Below are positions 24,151-36,019 of a stretch of 64,000 nt of DNA, one piece after another (position 1 is the stretch's first letter; each line of letters starts with the position of its first letter). The translations under genes were made by a program, and so were the position numbers. A model generated the notes under the pieces. The model was not told the origin of the DNA. It was given only the letters and a program-made list of their open reading frames with translations, and ran no database searches. This DNA is from Lycium barbarum (taxonomy: Eukaryota > Streptophyta > Magnoliopsida > Solanales > Solanaceae). The stretch spans positions 88,736,543 to 88,800,542 of the forward strand of contig NC_083346.1 in NCBI RefSeq assembly GCF_019175385.1. Reading direction: 5' to 3'.

Positions 24151-26201
24151 CAGTTCACAGTAACTTACTTGAAAGGAAATGGATATATGTTTCAGATTTC
24201 AACTAAGCAGCGTAGATGATAGACCTTTCAACCAGATTTTAACATTAATGAATAATGCACTTTGAAAACTAAGAAACCAACCCCAAACAAGTTGGCTTAC
24301 AGAATGACAAAGACATATTTCAAGATAATCCTCTCTTTAACTAGACATTAGTTTATCCAAATGACCGCCTCAAACTAATCATATCAACAACTTTAGAAGC
24401 AATTAACTTCTTAGCACAGAGATAACCCTTAAAGGAGAACATGCTAATCCATTACTAGAATCCCTTAACAGAATGGCGAGAAAAGAGGGGGAAGTGCTAA
24501 TGATATGCCAATCAAGAGAGAGGCTACTTAAACTGAAAGTTTTTTTAATTACTAGATAAGCATTTCTACTGGACTTTAATAGATTTGGACCATCTCAGAA
24601 CCAAACATGACAAGACCAGTATCTGAGACTAAATTAACTGAAACAGGAATATGCATAATGCTATTGAGCTAAGCTAAACTGAAGTTAGACCAACCAAGAC
24701 AACAAATATATATGAACACATAACCACTTATTGAACTACCAGACTAATATTCAGTAATTAAAGAAGAGTTCTTCACATACTTGAACAAACTAAACTAAAT
24801 TATCATACATAAACCATGCTTAACCACACAAACAGAACTACCACAGAAACATGCAAACAGACTTATCTATCAAGCTCAATTAACTTAACTAAACTAACAT
24901 GTTTTAATCACAGAATAACAAACTAAAATAACACAGAGCAACCAAAGAATGCAAAAAAAAAAAAAAAGGGAATGAAGAATTACCTGTTTCGGGTGCAGCG
25001 AACAGGGTGCGGGGGTTTCGATATCCACTCGAACACTACAACTCCGAGTTTGTATAGATCCGGACCCAAACAAATACCAAAGGCAAAACAGAAAAGGACG
25101 TAGTATTGTGAGGCGATGTCAAGAAAATTAAAAACTAATGTTTTGACGGGAATTTAAACGGTTAAAGACTTGTGTTTTCAGAGTATTCAAGACGGCTAAA
25201 AAAAAGAACTCTACTTTCAGATCATTGAAGGCGACTAAAAGGGGACCCCTTCCTACTCCAGAAAAAACCATTATTTATAGGGGACATTTAGGGTTTTCTA
25301 GGGTTCAAAAATTGAAAATTAGGCGGGATTTTTAGGTCAACTTCCGTTCAAATAACGTTAGAGTCTTTTTCTGTCATCGATCAGATATAGGGGAGAAGTA
25401 GACAAAAACCATTAAAACCTTGTACCCGAAATAAAAAAGGACTGCTAAAAAAATGGTTTTGCTTCACAAACGGATGAAGTCCATTAAACCGTCTCAGATC
25501 GACAACAGAAGAGGGGGGAAGAAGACGAACTCACCCTGGTTGAACACTGACGGGTAAAGGACGAGTATTAACTCCCTTTCCCCGAAATGACTATGCAGGG
25601 CCTGTGGGAACAAAAGACGCCTGCGAGTTTTCTGATTGCGTCGAGAAGAGAGAGGGCGGATGAAGAGAGAGAGAGAGAGAGGCGAAGAGGCGACGAAGAG
25701 GAAACAGAAAGGAGGGGTGCGGCGCCTGATGAAAAGAATAGAAACCCTACTCGTTTCATTTGTTTGAACGAGTCGGGTCGGGTCCGGGTTAAATGAATAG
25801 TGGGCTGGGTCGGGTAGATGAATAGTGGGCTAGGTCAATTAAAATGTGGGCTGGGAATAAAATGTGGGCTGATGAATAAAATGTGGGCTGATTGATCCGA
25901 AAATATTTATGTTGATTGGGCTCGGATTTGAGCTAATAACTCAGCAGATGGGAGAGCCAATTTGGGCTTCTAAATTTAAATACAAGACCTATTTGAATTA
26001 ACTATATACTAAGATATGCTAAAATATCACTTAATAATTATTAGTGTTCAGATAAAAATGAAATTATATGGCGTCGTAATAGCCGTGCCATAATATTTTA
26101 AATAAACGCTATTATTTAATTGTGCGAAAATAAATGCGATGCGTATGCATAAGGTGGTAAAAATGCTGAAATGATTATAATGCAAATTATAATAATACTG
26201 G

Positions 26202-26309
<108 letters not shown>

Positions 26310-26494
26310 TAAAGATAAGTAACAAAAAAATAATAATAACAGCTAGTGACTGCAATAGAATAATGAAACGCCAGTATTAATAAAAGCTAATAATTATAGT
26401 AAAATATAAATAATTATTTTTTAAAGTTTCCAAAAATATTGGAAGCGTAAACAGATATTTTGGAGAAGAGGCGGGACAAAATTGGGTGTCAACA

Positions 26495-27370
26495 ATTGTG
26501 TTCATAGATGATATTCTGGTTTAGTCGTTGTCAGAGGCTGATCATGCAGAACATCTGCGCATAGTGGTTGGAATTCTTCGAGGTAAAGAGTGGTATGCCA
26601 AGTTTTCTAAGTGTGAGTTCTGGTTGAACTCTATGGCTTTTCTGGGTCACATTATTTCGGAGGAAGGCATTAGAGTGGATGCCCAGAAGATTGAGGCTGT
26701 GAAGAATTGGCCAAGGCCCACGACACCAACGGAGATACATAGTTTCTTAGGCTTGGTAGGTTATTATAGAAGGTTTGTAGAGGGATTTTCCTCTCTTTCA
26801 TCCCCATTGACTAAATTGACTCAGAAATCAGCTAAGTTCCAATGGACAGATGTTTGTGAGTAGAGTTTTCAGACGTTGAAGGATAAGTTAACTTCAGCAC
26901 CAATTTGGACTCTTCCAGAAGGAGCAGATGCCTATGTGGTATATTATGATGCTTTAGGTGTTAGATTAGGCTGTGTGTTGATACAACACGGTAAAGTTGT
27001 CGCTTATGCTTCTAGACAGTTGAAGAAGCACGAGAAGAATTATCCAACCCATGATCTTGAGCTAGCGACAGTGATTCATGCCTTGAAGATATGGAGGCAC
27101 TACTTATACAGTGTCCATATTGATATCTATACTGATCATAAGCGTCTCCAGTGCATCTTTAAGCAGAAGGACTTGAACTTGCATCAGTGGCAATGGTTAG
27201 AGTGGTTAAAAGACTATGATGTGGATATTCTGTACAATCCCGGGAAGGCCAATGTAGTAGCCGATGCCCTCAGTCGTAAATCTATGGGTAGCTTGTCACA
27301 CGTGTCGGCAGAGAGAGACGAGAAATGGTCTGTGAGGTTCATCGATTGGCTAGCCTCGGAGTTCGATTGA
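26495..27370 (+). pseudogene. Element G RT C-terminal part and RNase H
   Basis: Opens with the target duplication and FIDDILV, the RT catalytic motif, followed at once by a TAG. 26528-26863 is the RT palm and thumb ([34 protein letters not shown]), ended by TAG. 26876-27370 is RNase H: YYDALGV (Asp in the usual CDAS position), [23 protein letters not shown], and [11 protein letters not shown]. All four acidic residues appear kept. The frame ends by TGA at 27368. Confidence 0.88.
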
Positions 27371-28310
27371 TAAATTAAGGTGATGCAGGAGTTACGGTTC
27401 AAGACACAGCGGTATCATCGTTGGTAGTAGAGATAAAGTAGCACCAGTATGAGGATCCTGTTTTAGTTCATAACTGAGACACAACACCTCAGAAAGAAAA
27501 GACACCCTTTGTGATCACAGGTGATGGAGTACTCAGGTATCGAGACAGAGTATATGCCCCTAATGTTGCAGGGCTCCGTCAGCAGGTTATGGGGGAGGCA
27601 CATTACTCTCACTATTCTGTTCATCCAGGCTCAACAAAGATGTACCATGATCTCAAAGAAGTTTATTGGTAGGATGGTATGAAGAGAGACATAGTAGAAT
27701 TTGTCACTCAGTGTCCAAATTGTCAGCAAGTCAAAATATAGCACCAGAAGCCTAGAGGTCTATTGCAGGCTATGGAGATTCTAACATGGAAGTGGGAAGT
27801 AATTAATATGGACTTTATTACAGGGTTGCCCCGTACTCAGCGGAAGTGTGATCCGATATGGGTCATAGTTGATAGTCTTACAAAGTCAGCTCACTTTCTG
27901 TCTGTCAGAACAACTTATGCAGCCGAGGATTATGCAAGGCTTTATCTTAAGGAGATTGTATGACTTCATGGTGTTCCTATAGCCATTATTTCAGATAGAG
28001 GAGCACAGTTCACAGTCAAATTCTGAAAGTCTTTTCGGCAAGGATTGGGGACTCAGGTGAGTCTTAGTACTGCATTTCACCCCCAGACAGATGGACAGGC
28101 AGAGTGTACTATACAGACCCTTGAGGATATGCTTAGAGCTTATGTACTTGACTTTCAAGGCAGTTGGGATGATCGTTTTCCTCTTATCGAGTTTGCGTAT
28201 AACAATAGTTACCATTCCAGTATTCAGATGGCTCCTTATGAGGCCTTATATGGGCGGAGATGTAGATCGCCCATAGGGTGGTTCGATGTCGGGAGAATCA
28301 GTTAGTAGGC
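27371..28310 (+). pseudogene. Element G integrase zinc finger and catalytic core
   Basis: H2C2 zinc region at about 27600-27740 ([19 protein letters not shown], then CPNCQQVK) with TAG codons. Core at 27763-28305: NMDFITGLPRT (first Asp), SLTKSAHFLSVRTTY, IISDRGAQF (second Asp) and [14 protein letters not shown] (catalytic Glu). Stops at about 27961 and 28025 break it. All three catalytic acids remain. Integrase inserts the DNA copy into the genome. Confidence 0.87.
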
Positions 28311-28980
28311 CTAGATTTAATTCAGCAAGCATTTGATAAGGTGAAAGTGATTAGAGAAAGGTTGTTAACAGCTCAGAGTCAATAGAAATCCTATGCGGAT
28401 AATCGGCGATGTAAGCTAGAGTTCGAGATAGCCGATTGGGTGTTCCTGAAAGTTTCGCCTATGAAGGGAGTGTTGATGTTTGGCAAGAAGGGTAAGTTGA
28501 GCCCTTGATAGTGGGCATAGTGGCATATGAGCTAGAATTTCCTTCAGAGTTAGAGTCGGTACATTGAGTATTTCATGTATCTATGCTTCGTAAGTGTATC
28601 GGAGATCCTTCAAGAGTGGTATCAGTGGATGATATCCAGGTGACCGAGCAGTTATCATACGAAGAAGTTCCAGTGGCTATATTGGACAGACAGGTCCGTC
28701 GGCTGCGGACCAAGGATGTAGCCTCCGTTAAATTCTTGTGGAGGAATAAGAATGTTGAGGAAGCGACTTAGGAAGCCGAAGAGGCAATCAAGACTGAGTA
28801 CCCGTATTGTTTCCCAGCAGTACAGGAGGTTTGATCTGAGGCATCATCGCCCCCAGGTATTATTTCATTTCAGTTATCGTGATTGGTCGTGTGAGGCCAT
28901 GGTATTGTGTGTTATAGTATGTGACCCTGTGTGGCATTATTTTGGGTTACTGCGTGTAGGATGGATTGGTATAAGTACAG
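28311..28980 (+). pseudogene. Element G integrase C-terminus, chromodomain-like tail, post-pol
   Basis: Readable in changing frames: KVSPMKGVLMFGKKGKLSP, then FHVSMLRKCIGDPSRVVSV, then the tail EEVPVAILDRQVRRLRTK with WRNKNVEEAT. At least three stops occur. After about 28860 comes the non-coding post-pol stretch found in all relatives (gtgtgaggccatggtat..., then 'ggggaaactctgccaaaatttt'). Confidence 0.85.
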
Positions 28981-29020
28981 GGGAAACTCTGCCAAAATTT
29001 TTAAAATCAAGGATTGTTCG

Positions 29021-29075
29021 AACATTCGAGGATGAATGTTCCTAAGGGAGGGGGGGGGGGGGGGGGGGGGGAGAA
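29021..29075 (+). other. Element G pre-PPT hairpin and polypurine tract
   Basis: AACATTCG/TGAATGTT stem with loop AGGA (29021-29040; one G-T wobble), then AAGGGA and a run of 22 G (29050-29071), then AGAA directly before the 3' LTR. The G run is far longer than in C or E. Confidence 0.85.
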
Positions 29076-29839
29076 TGTTACACCCCTCATGTTCGTAGTA
29101 GTAGAACCTATCGTTTCCTAGTTGGGTATTCCCTTGGAATAGAGACCCGAGACTGAGTTTGGAGGTAGAAAGTGCCTTACCCTTTGCACGAGGGTACCAA
29201 CAGATATTCTTGGCAATTTATAGAGTTAGAAGTTGAACGAATCGAATCGACGCGATTTGAATTGAATCAGAGAAATCTGCAGAACACCAATCATCGTCGA
29301 CGGGTCATCGACTAGTCGGTAGACCATTGATGTGTGGCATCGACAGGGACCCATAGCCTTGCATCTGCAGGCGTAGGTTGACGGGGCAAGTCGACGGGCC
29401 GTCGACCCGCTCGTCGAACTGGACCGTTGTAGCCTTTTAGGCTTCCAAGTATAAATAGGTTGTTCACGATCTTATTTCATATTTTCCTTCATTCCAAATA
29501 AGAAAAATCCTAATATATTCTCTCCCAATATTTTACATCATATTAGTGAAGACTTGACAAGACCTGGACCCCGTAAACCCGAGCTTGTGAAGAAGAAGGT
29601 TGTTTTTAGGTTTTCTTCAAGGTTGTGAAGTTTAGGGAGTTGAAGTTGAAGTGATTCTTGGGATTCCTGACCCCTCAAGGTATGTAAATGATTTCTGCCC
29701 TTGTATTTGAGTTTATTATCTAGAGTTTTAGTGAACTAAGTAAAGAGTAGGTATTTGTGGGAGTGGTGAGTTGATGAAGGACAAAATGGTGACTTGGGGT
29801 TATTTTAAGAGATGATTGGGAATGGATTTAAGTATATCT

Positions 29840-29966
<127 letters not shown>

Positions 29967-30585
29967 GTTTTGTCATCGTGATGTGGTTATTGTGGTTGAT
30001 GTTGGATCGAATGAGAAGTTGAAGAGTTGTTAAGCTTATACGGAAAATGTTGCCCATAAATTATCAAGCTCTATTGGTGTTTAAAATTATTAGTAAGCGA
30101 GGCAAATAGCCTAATTAAGCCCTATGTTATCTTAATTGTAGACTTGCAAGTTCGAGAGGTAGAAGTTGGACGATTGAGTATACTTCAAGGTATGTTAAGG
30201 CCATTCTTTCCTTCTTTTGGCATGATCCTATGATATGATCCAACAAGCGAGTAAGCGAACTTCCATAATACTCTACTCTTAGAAGCATTAGAAGTACTTC
30301 AGTCTTTGATGTTCGTGTACCCCGTTTATCAGTGATCCTTCTGTTCATGGGTCCAGTCTTATGTAGCCAGCTCTGTGCATATAGTTTATTCATGCATTAC
30401 ATTCATTATATATTTATGTACATTGACCCGTGACCAGAAGGCGTACGTTATATACCCGAATATTAGATATATGTAAAGTAAAGAAGAGATACAGGCGTTA
30501 TACACGCATTACCACTATGATGATGATATTGATTATGGCCGCAGAGAAGCCGATATGATATGATGAGATGGCATAGAGGCTTTAC

Positions 30586-30657
30586 AGGCGTTATATACGC
30601 ACATACATCAGGCGTTATATACGCACATATATTAGGCGTTATATATGCACACATATA
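30586..30657 (+). repeat. 24-bp tandem repeat, three copies
   Basis: Units AGGCGTTATATACGCACATA... at 30586, 30610 and 30634. Each contains GCGT-TATAT-ACGC, a small hairpin (the third unit has ATGC). A looser copy is at 30492. Only in the 3' LTR of G. Confidence 0.85.
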
Positions 30658-31364
30658 TAGATGCATGGCCATCGCTGATAGGCATGAGCATGCATATTAT
30701 GTGCCCACAGAGGCATTGTCAGTTATACATATTCATGCAGATACTAGTTCATACAATTACATGCAGTCATTCATTTCAGTTTATGAGTTCAGATCTTATC
30801 CATGATTCTTATGTATATATGTTGTTCTTATGCCTTACATACTCGGTCCATTATCCGTATGGACTCCCTGTTGCTCGGGGGGCTGCGTTCATGCCCACAG
30901 GTACAGGTAGACAGACAGGTGGTCCAGCTCAGTAGGACCTCTAGATCTAGCAGTGTTCAGTGCGCTCCATTTGATCCGGAGTTGCAGTCAGTTTTGGTAT
31001 GCCACCCTTTTGAGATGTGTATGCATATAGGTATGACAAGGCCCTATCCCGTCCTTTCTATAGTTTTCATTCCAGTAGAGGTTTGTAGACAGTTGTATGT
31101 AGTATTACGACGATGTAGCCTTGTCGGCTTCTATTCTTTTGTGTACAATATATGTAGTAGCCTAGCTGGCTTGCACTGTTCTTCCGCATGTTGTGTCTAT
31201 ATATGCAGATTGTACAGAGTTCTGATGTTTCCCTCATATGAAATGAGTTTATGCCATTTATGGGCCTTTGATGTTCAGTATGTTTCAGATACGTGTTTAA
31301 GGGTGTTTGGTCACTAGAAGTCAGACACTCGTCCCGACTCATTGGTTTGGGTCGTGACACATGC

Positions 31365-31706
31365 GACGCACGGGTGTCCAAACAACCGATAGAGTTCAGT
31401 AAACTCCTAGCATAGAGCTCCGTCTTAGCTAGGCCATATATGGTTGGGAAGGGATTTCAAAGAACTACAACTTTCATGTCTAAAGCTTTTTCAAATTCCC
31501 AATGGATTTTCACGTAAATTTTCTGAAAGTCAGACCTACCGTAAACTTAGACAATTCTATCGAATCTGATGCTCCTCACTATTTTTCTTGATTTTAAAAC
31601 AACTATTTCCATCCAATCTCATCTCCATAGAACTTCGCATGGATAAAATGTCAAATTAATGCCATTTAACACATTCATATCTAATTGGAATTTACAGAGT
31701 ATTACA
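31365..31706 (-). mobile_element. Solo LTR L, 5' part
   Basis: On the minus strand it begins TGTAATACTCTG at 31706 and runs to the G insertion site at 31365. It continues at 17848. TCAAT at 31707-31711 pairs with TCAAT at 13063-13067 as the target duplication. Non-coding U3 sequence. Confidence 0.78.
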
Positions 31707-31711
31707 TCAAT

Positions 31712-32660
31712 ACTCAAATGATAGCTGATGATGTAAGCAAATTCCACCAGTGGGAAAAACTCGTCCGAATGGCAACCAAAGTCAATCACACATGCCCGCA
31801 ACATATTCTAAAAAATTTGAATACTCCATTCAGACTGACCATCCATCTGCGGGTGAAAAGCTTCCCAATTATTTTTGTATGGTCCTCCAAAAATGAGAGG
31901 CAAACTAGGTGCATCGGTCTGAAGTGATAGAAATTGGCCCGCATGCAACCGAACAATCTCCTGAATATAGATTTTTTCCATCTTCTCCGAATTGTAGGTA
32001 GTCTGAACCAAAATGAAGTGAGCGGACTTAATCAACCTGTGCACGATAACCCAAATCGCATCAAACTTGTCCAAAGTCTTCGGTATCCCTACCACGAAGT
32101 CCATATCTATCCTCTCCCATTTTTGCTCCAGTATGGGAATTCTCTGAGTCATACCACCCGGAATCTGATGTTCATACTTAACCTAATGAATATTTAAACA
32201 CTAAGATACAAACTCAACTATATCCCTCTTCTTCCAACACCACCAATAAAGCAGCTTAAAATCGCGATACATCTATGTAGCACCCGGATGGATGGAATAC
32301 CTAGAACTGCGAGCCTCCTCATAATCAACCTATTCAATCCACCAATACGAGGAACACAAACACTCCCCTTTATTCTCATAACCCCTTCGCCATCAAGAAT
32401 CGCTTCTTTGGCTTCCCCTCGCAACACCTTATCTCGAATCTTGCAAAATTCGCATCTCAAATTGTTGAGCCTTAATTTGCCCCAAAAGTGACGACCTCAC
32501 CTCCATACAAGGCAGGACCTTTCCCGGTTCCGAAATATCAAGTCTCACCATACTATTAGCTAGGGATCGGGCAACTATAGCCAAAGGACACTCCTCCAAA
32601 ATCAAATGCGCCAAGCTACCCACACTCACTGTCTTTCGACTCAACGCATCCGCTACGATA
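31712..32660 (-). pseudogene. Element J RNase H end and integrase N-terminal two thirds
   Basis: Reading right to left: the RNase H terminal motif ADALSRKTVSVGSLAHL at the right edge, a spacer with RIKGSVCVPRIGGL, a broken zinc region (about 32200-32290), then the integrase core KWERIDMDFVVGIPKTLDKF (first Asp), SAHFILVQTTYNSEK, DGQSEWSIQ and DFGCHSDEFFPLVEFAY. It breaks at SIE, where L is inserted; the remaining domain is at 12373-13067. The frame continues across the TCAAT duplication. To the right it is cut by element D after TTAGT (32661-32665). Confidence 0.85.
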
Positions 32661-32665
32661 TTAGT

Positions 32666-34316
32666 TGTTACACCAGTACTTTTGTACGTTGGGATATGTC
32701 ACAGTAAATTCATATGAGCTTGGAGGGATTAAGATCATTCATGAGGTTATAAAGGGTTTATGATTGTGTTAATGTAAGACCTTATAAGTTTGACAACCTT
32801 GATACAGTTAGGTATAATTTTGATATTGTATATATATCTTCTTTTAAGTAAAATCTTTTAGTAAAAATTTGCTAAGTGTGATTTCGGGTAGTTACTATTG
32901 TTACTACTTTTTGGATATGCTTTAAATTATATACATGACTTGAGCAAGTATATCGTTGATACTTAAAGTAATGTGCCAAAAATGTTTTCATTAAATTTCA
33001 TCACTAGTAACATCAATATATATGGTAACAAGTGGTAAAAAGTATTATTATTATGATAAGTGGTGTTATTTAATTAGTATGTATTGTGGAATATTACATT
33101 TAAAGGCTCTTCTCTACATGTTTACCACTTCCTCCGTCAAAGTAGTTCTTTAAAAAACTTAATAGGATTCCTTCACATATAAGTAAAATTAGATTTGTAT
33201 GTTAGTACCTAATTGCCTAACTTTAGACATACTAAAGTTTGTTTTGCCGACTCAAATTTTCAGACCTCAATTCTTGCATATATTTGTATGATAACTTACA
33301 TCACCTGTAGGAGAATTTGTTCTTGAAGGAAAATATATGCTGCACCTATTTCGTAGAAGAAACAACGTTATTTCTTTCCATAGCAGTAGCAGCGTTTTTT
33401 TTTTTTCAATTTTAACAAAGAGCAACCAACATTCTTCTCTTATTTCAAAGATCAAGTACAACTATTTTTCTACATTGATTTGATGGTTATAAGATTGGTT
33501 GCATCCGGATCCTAGCAAGTCGGAGAATACTCCGTGGTGAAGTATCTTAAGATTAAGGTTGTTCTTGTGTGATTGAGGTCGAAGTGCTAATTGAAGCGAG
33601 TTCTTTATTGAGTGCGTATTGACGATAAGAGGTATGTTAAGCCTAATCCTTTCCTTCTTTTGGCATGTTTTATGACGAATCAAGATATAGACGAATGTTA
33701 TTCCACGAAGATTCCGTTCTTAGTAGCAGAGACATCTAGGCTATTCATGTCCTTATGATATCGTTCACATGTGTTATATATCAGATTCCAAGCCTTGTAT
33801 AGTTTATGGTAATAAGGATGATATTCATAATGTAATCGGAGGTGTAACAACCTTATGTCACTCTGAAGGAAGTTCTAAAGATTTGAAGAGGGTTCCCCAA
33901 TCCTTATGTAAATTCGTAAGAGCAGGATCTGAGGTAGTATGCAGATATACATAGTATGTACACAGGCTTGATTAGAGTACTTTAGTTACCATCGAGCTAC
34001 AGACAGTTAGGCAGCGATGTATCTTCAGTTACCAAAGGGATAAGTCGAATGGGCAGACACGTACATCATAAAAGGATTATAGCCGGATGGGCAGACGCGC
34101 GCTACCACCGGATGGGCAAACACGTATTTACCACCGAGTGATGGTCGGATGGGTAGTTATGGTTCATTGTCGAGCTACAGCTGGCTGGGAAGATATGTCA
34201 CAATCATTCAACACTGGGTTACGGCCGACTGGGCAGTGGGCAGTCAGTGTTATGGCTCTCAGTGGTATATATATATATATACCACTGAGAGCCATAAAAT
34301 GTATATTACTCCAATC

Positions 34317-34353
<37 letters not shown>

Positions 34354-34992
34354 AGTTGATTCTTATCTCTCTTATTTACAATATGCTATTGTTATGTTTC
34401 ATTTCTGCCTTACATACTCGGTACATTATTTTGTACTGACTTCCCTATTACTGGGGACGCTGCGTTTATGCCCACAGGTTTAGATAGGTTGTTAGGAGGA
34501 TTACACCAGTAGGATTTTCCGAGTAACAACCAGTGTGGTAAGCTCCATATCATTCGGAGTTACCAGGGTCAGAGTTTTGTGTATATGTAGTATGGGTATG
34601 CCGAGGCCCTGTCCCAACCGTGTTACAGTTACATTTCTGTAGAGGCTTGTACATTTGTGTGGTCAGTTCAGTACGTCAGTATGGAGGCCTTGTTGGCCCT
34701 TGTATATCTCTGTTAGGAGTTATTACTGCTTACAAAGACGTATATTGGCCTGGTCGGCTAGGTAGCTATTCATGTACGCGTTGGGATGGTCCCATCTACT
34801 TTAGTTAGTCTAATGTACAGATGCTGCAGTATGGGGCCTCGTCGGCCTAAATATGATATTATGTTTTATAGGTTGGCCTCCTGGGCCTTATTCGTCTTCT
34901 GAGACATAGAGGCTACGAGTTACAGTTTGGTTCGCTCAGCCCTAGTAAGGTGCCGGGTGCAAATCACACCTCACCTAGGTTGGGGTGTGACA
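32666..34992 (+). mobile_element. Element D 5' LTR
   Basis: A 2327-bp LTR from TGTTACACCAGTACTTTTG to GGGGTGTGACA. The left flank TTAGT (32661-32665) is the presumed target duplication. It contains donor-like AGAG/GTATGT at 33628, repeated GGATGGGCA units (34040-34160), a 46-bp palindrome (34251-34296), an AT tract, and the hairpin TCGGTAC/GTACTGA (34418-34439) followed by 'gcgtttatgcccacagg'. The same LTR, truncated, is at 35708-36019 and 44381-44576. Confidence 0.88.
34251..34296. repeat. 46-bp perfect palindrome
   Basis: Two 23-nt arms, TATGGCTCTCAGTGGTATAT plus ATA and its exact reverse complement, with no spacer. It can extrude as a cruciform. It lies in LTR D about 120 bp before the conserved hairpin. 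Confidence 0.95.
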
Positions 34993-34995
34993 AAA

Positions 34996-35057
34996 TGGCA
35001 TCAGAGTATGTTTATCATAGGGAGTCTACAAGCCGTGTCTAGTAGAGTCTTGTTTAT
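34996..35057 (+). other. Element D primer binding site and conserved leader
   Basis: TGGCATCAGAG (34996-35006) differs at one base from the initiator tRNA-Met site of the other elements. The 34-nt leader block at 35024-35057 (core GTGTCTAGTAGAGTCTT) is kept almost unchanged, although D has no pol to serve. Confidence 0.82.
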
Positions 35058-35707
35058 AGATGTTTTGTGTACCACATTATATAAACAGGGAACTATAGGG
35101 CATTTAAGAGTCAGTTACCCTTCTTTCGGATCTAGATCGTGCTATAGAGTTAAGTCGTAGGAGTTTGAGTTAGGCTTACATATTGTGTTTGTATACAGAG
35201 ATGCCAAATGGTCAGAGAAATAATGCAGTACCAGATGACGGGATAGGTATAGTGGCTATTAATTCCCATAGGGCGTGTGTTTTATTAGATTTGTTCATTA
35301 AGAACCACCCGTTTTATATGACAAGGTAGGAGTGAGTTACTATTATGCTTAAGTTGTTAAGGAAAGGTTAAATTAGACTGAGAACAAGTTAGAGACCTAA
35401 TAGTGAGAAAGTAGAACTTCAACATCTCTTTAGTTACTCTTCTAGCTACGAACCTATAATAACTTGTGGAAGTTGGCTTAATGGGATAAAGAATTAGAAG
35501 TCTAATTACTAGGCTTAAAACCAATGGGTGTCCCTACAAAGATATTAGAATAACAGACTCGTAGATGACGAAGAGATTAGAAGGTGGTTTTAAGGTAGAA
35601 ATGTGACCTAACCCTATAAGAGCCTGATAGTTTGTTTTGTTGACTATGTCGTGTAGACTTTTACGAGCTTAAACATTTGAGGACGAATGTTTATAAGGGA
35701 GGAAGGA
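35058..35707 (+). other. Element D internal region, no pol
   Basis: The whole interior is only 715 bp counting the primer site. It keeps the leader, an acceptor-like TATACAG (35192-35198), an ATG at 35201 opening a frame of about 45 codons (MPNGQRNNAVPDDGIG) with no family match that I recognise, then non-coding sequence. It ends with the AACATTTG/CGAATGTT hairpin (35672-35691) and a purine tract (35696-35707). No protease, RT or integrase remnant is seen. It is either a deletion derivative or a non-autonomous family mobilised by relatives. Confidence 0.75.
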
Positions 35708-36019
35708 TGTACTTTTGTACGTTAGGATATGTCATAGTAAATTCATATGAGCTTGAAGGGATTAACATCATTCATGAGGTTATAAAGGGTTTATGACAGT
35801 GTTAATGTAAAACCTCGTAAATTTGACAACCTTGATACAGTTAGGTATTATTTTGAAATTGTATATATATCTTCTTTAAGTAAAATCTTTTAGTAAAAAT
35901 ATTTTGGGTAGTTACTATTGTTACTACTTTTTGGATATGCTTTAAATTATATACATGACTTGAGAAAGTATATCGTTGATACTAGTAACATCAATATGTT
36001 TAGTAACAAGTAGTAAAAA
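35708..36019 (+). mobile_element. Element D 3' LTR, left part
   Basis: Starts TGTACTTTTGTACG (9 bp lost after TG compared with the 5' LTR) and follows LTR D to 36019, where element C is inserted in an A run. One deletion of about 45 bp relative to the 5' LTR lies in the region near 35975. The distal part of this LTR is displaced by C and A, probably beyond the window. Confidence 0.85.

Noticed and set aside
25568..25796. Arg/Glu-rich or Ser/Leu-rich frames around the GA repeat in H
   Set aside because: Arise from a purine-rich tract in the long LTR-like insertion; open on both strands over the same bases.
30802..31317. 171-codon frame in the G 3' LTR
   Set aside because: Non-coding LTR; the 5' LTR equivalent is interrupted and no protein family is visible.
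34087..34439. Frames of 90 to 96 codons in LTR D
   Set aside because: They cross a palindrome and AT repeats, overlap in two frames, and lie wholly within an LTR.
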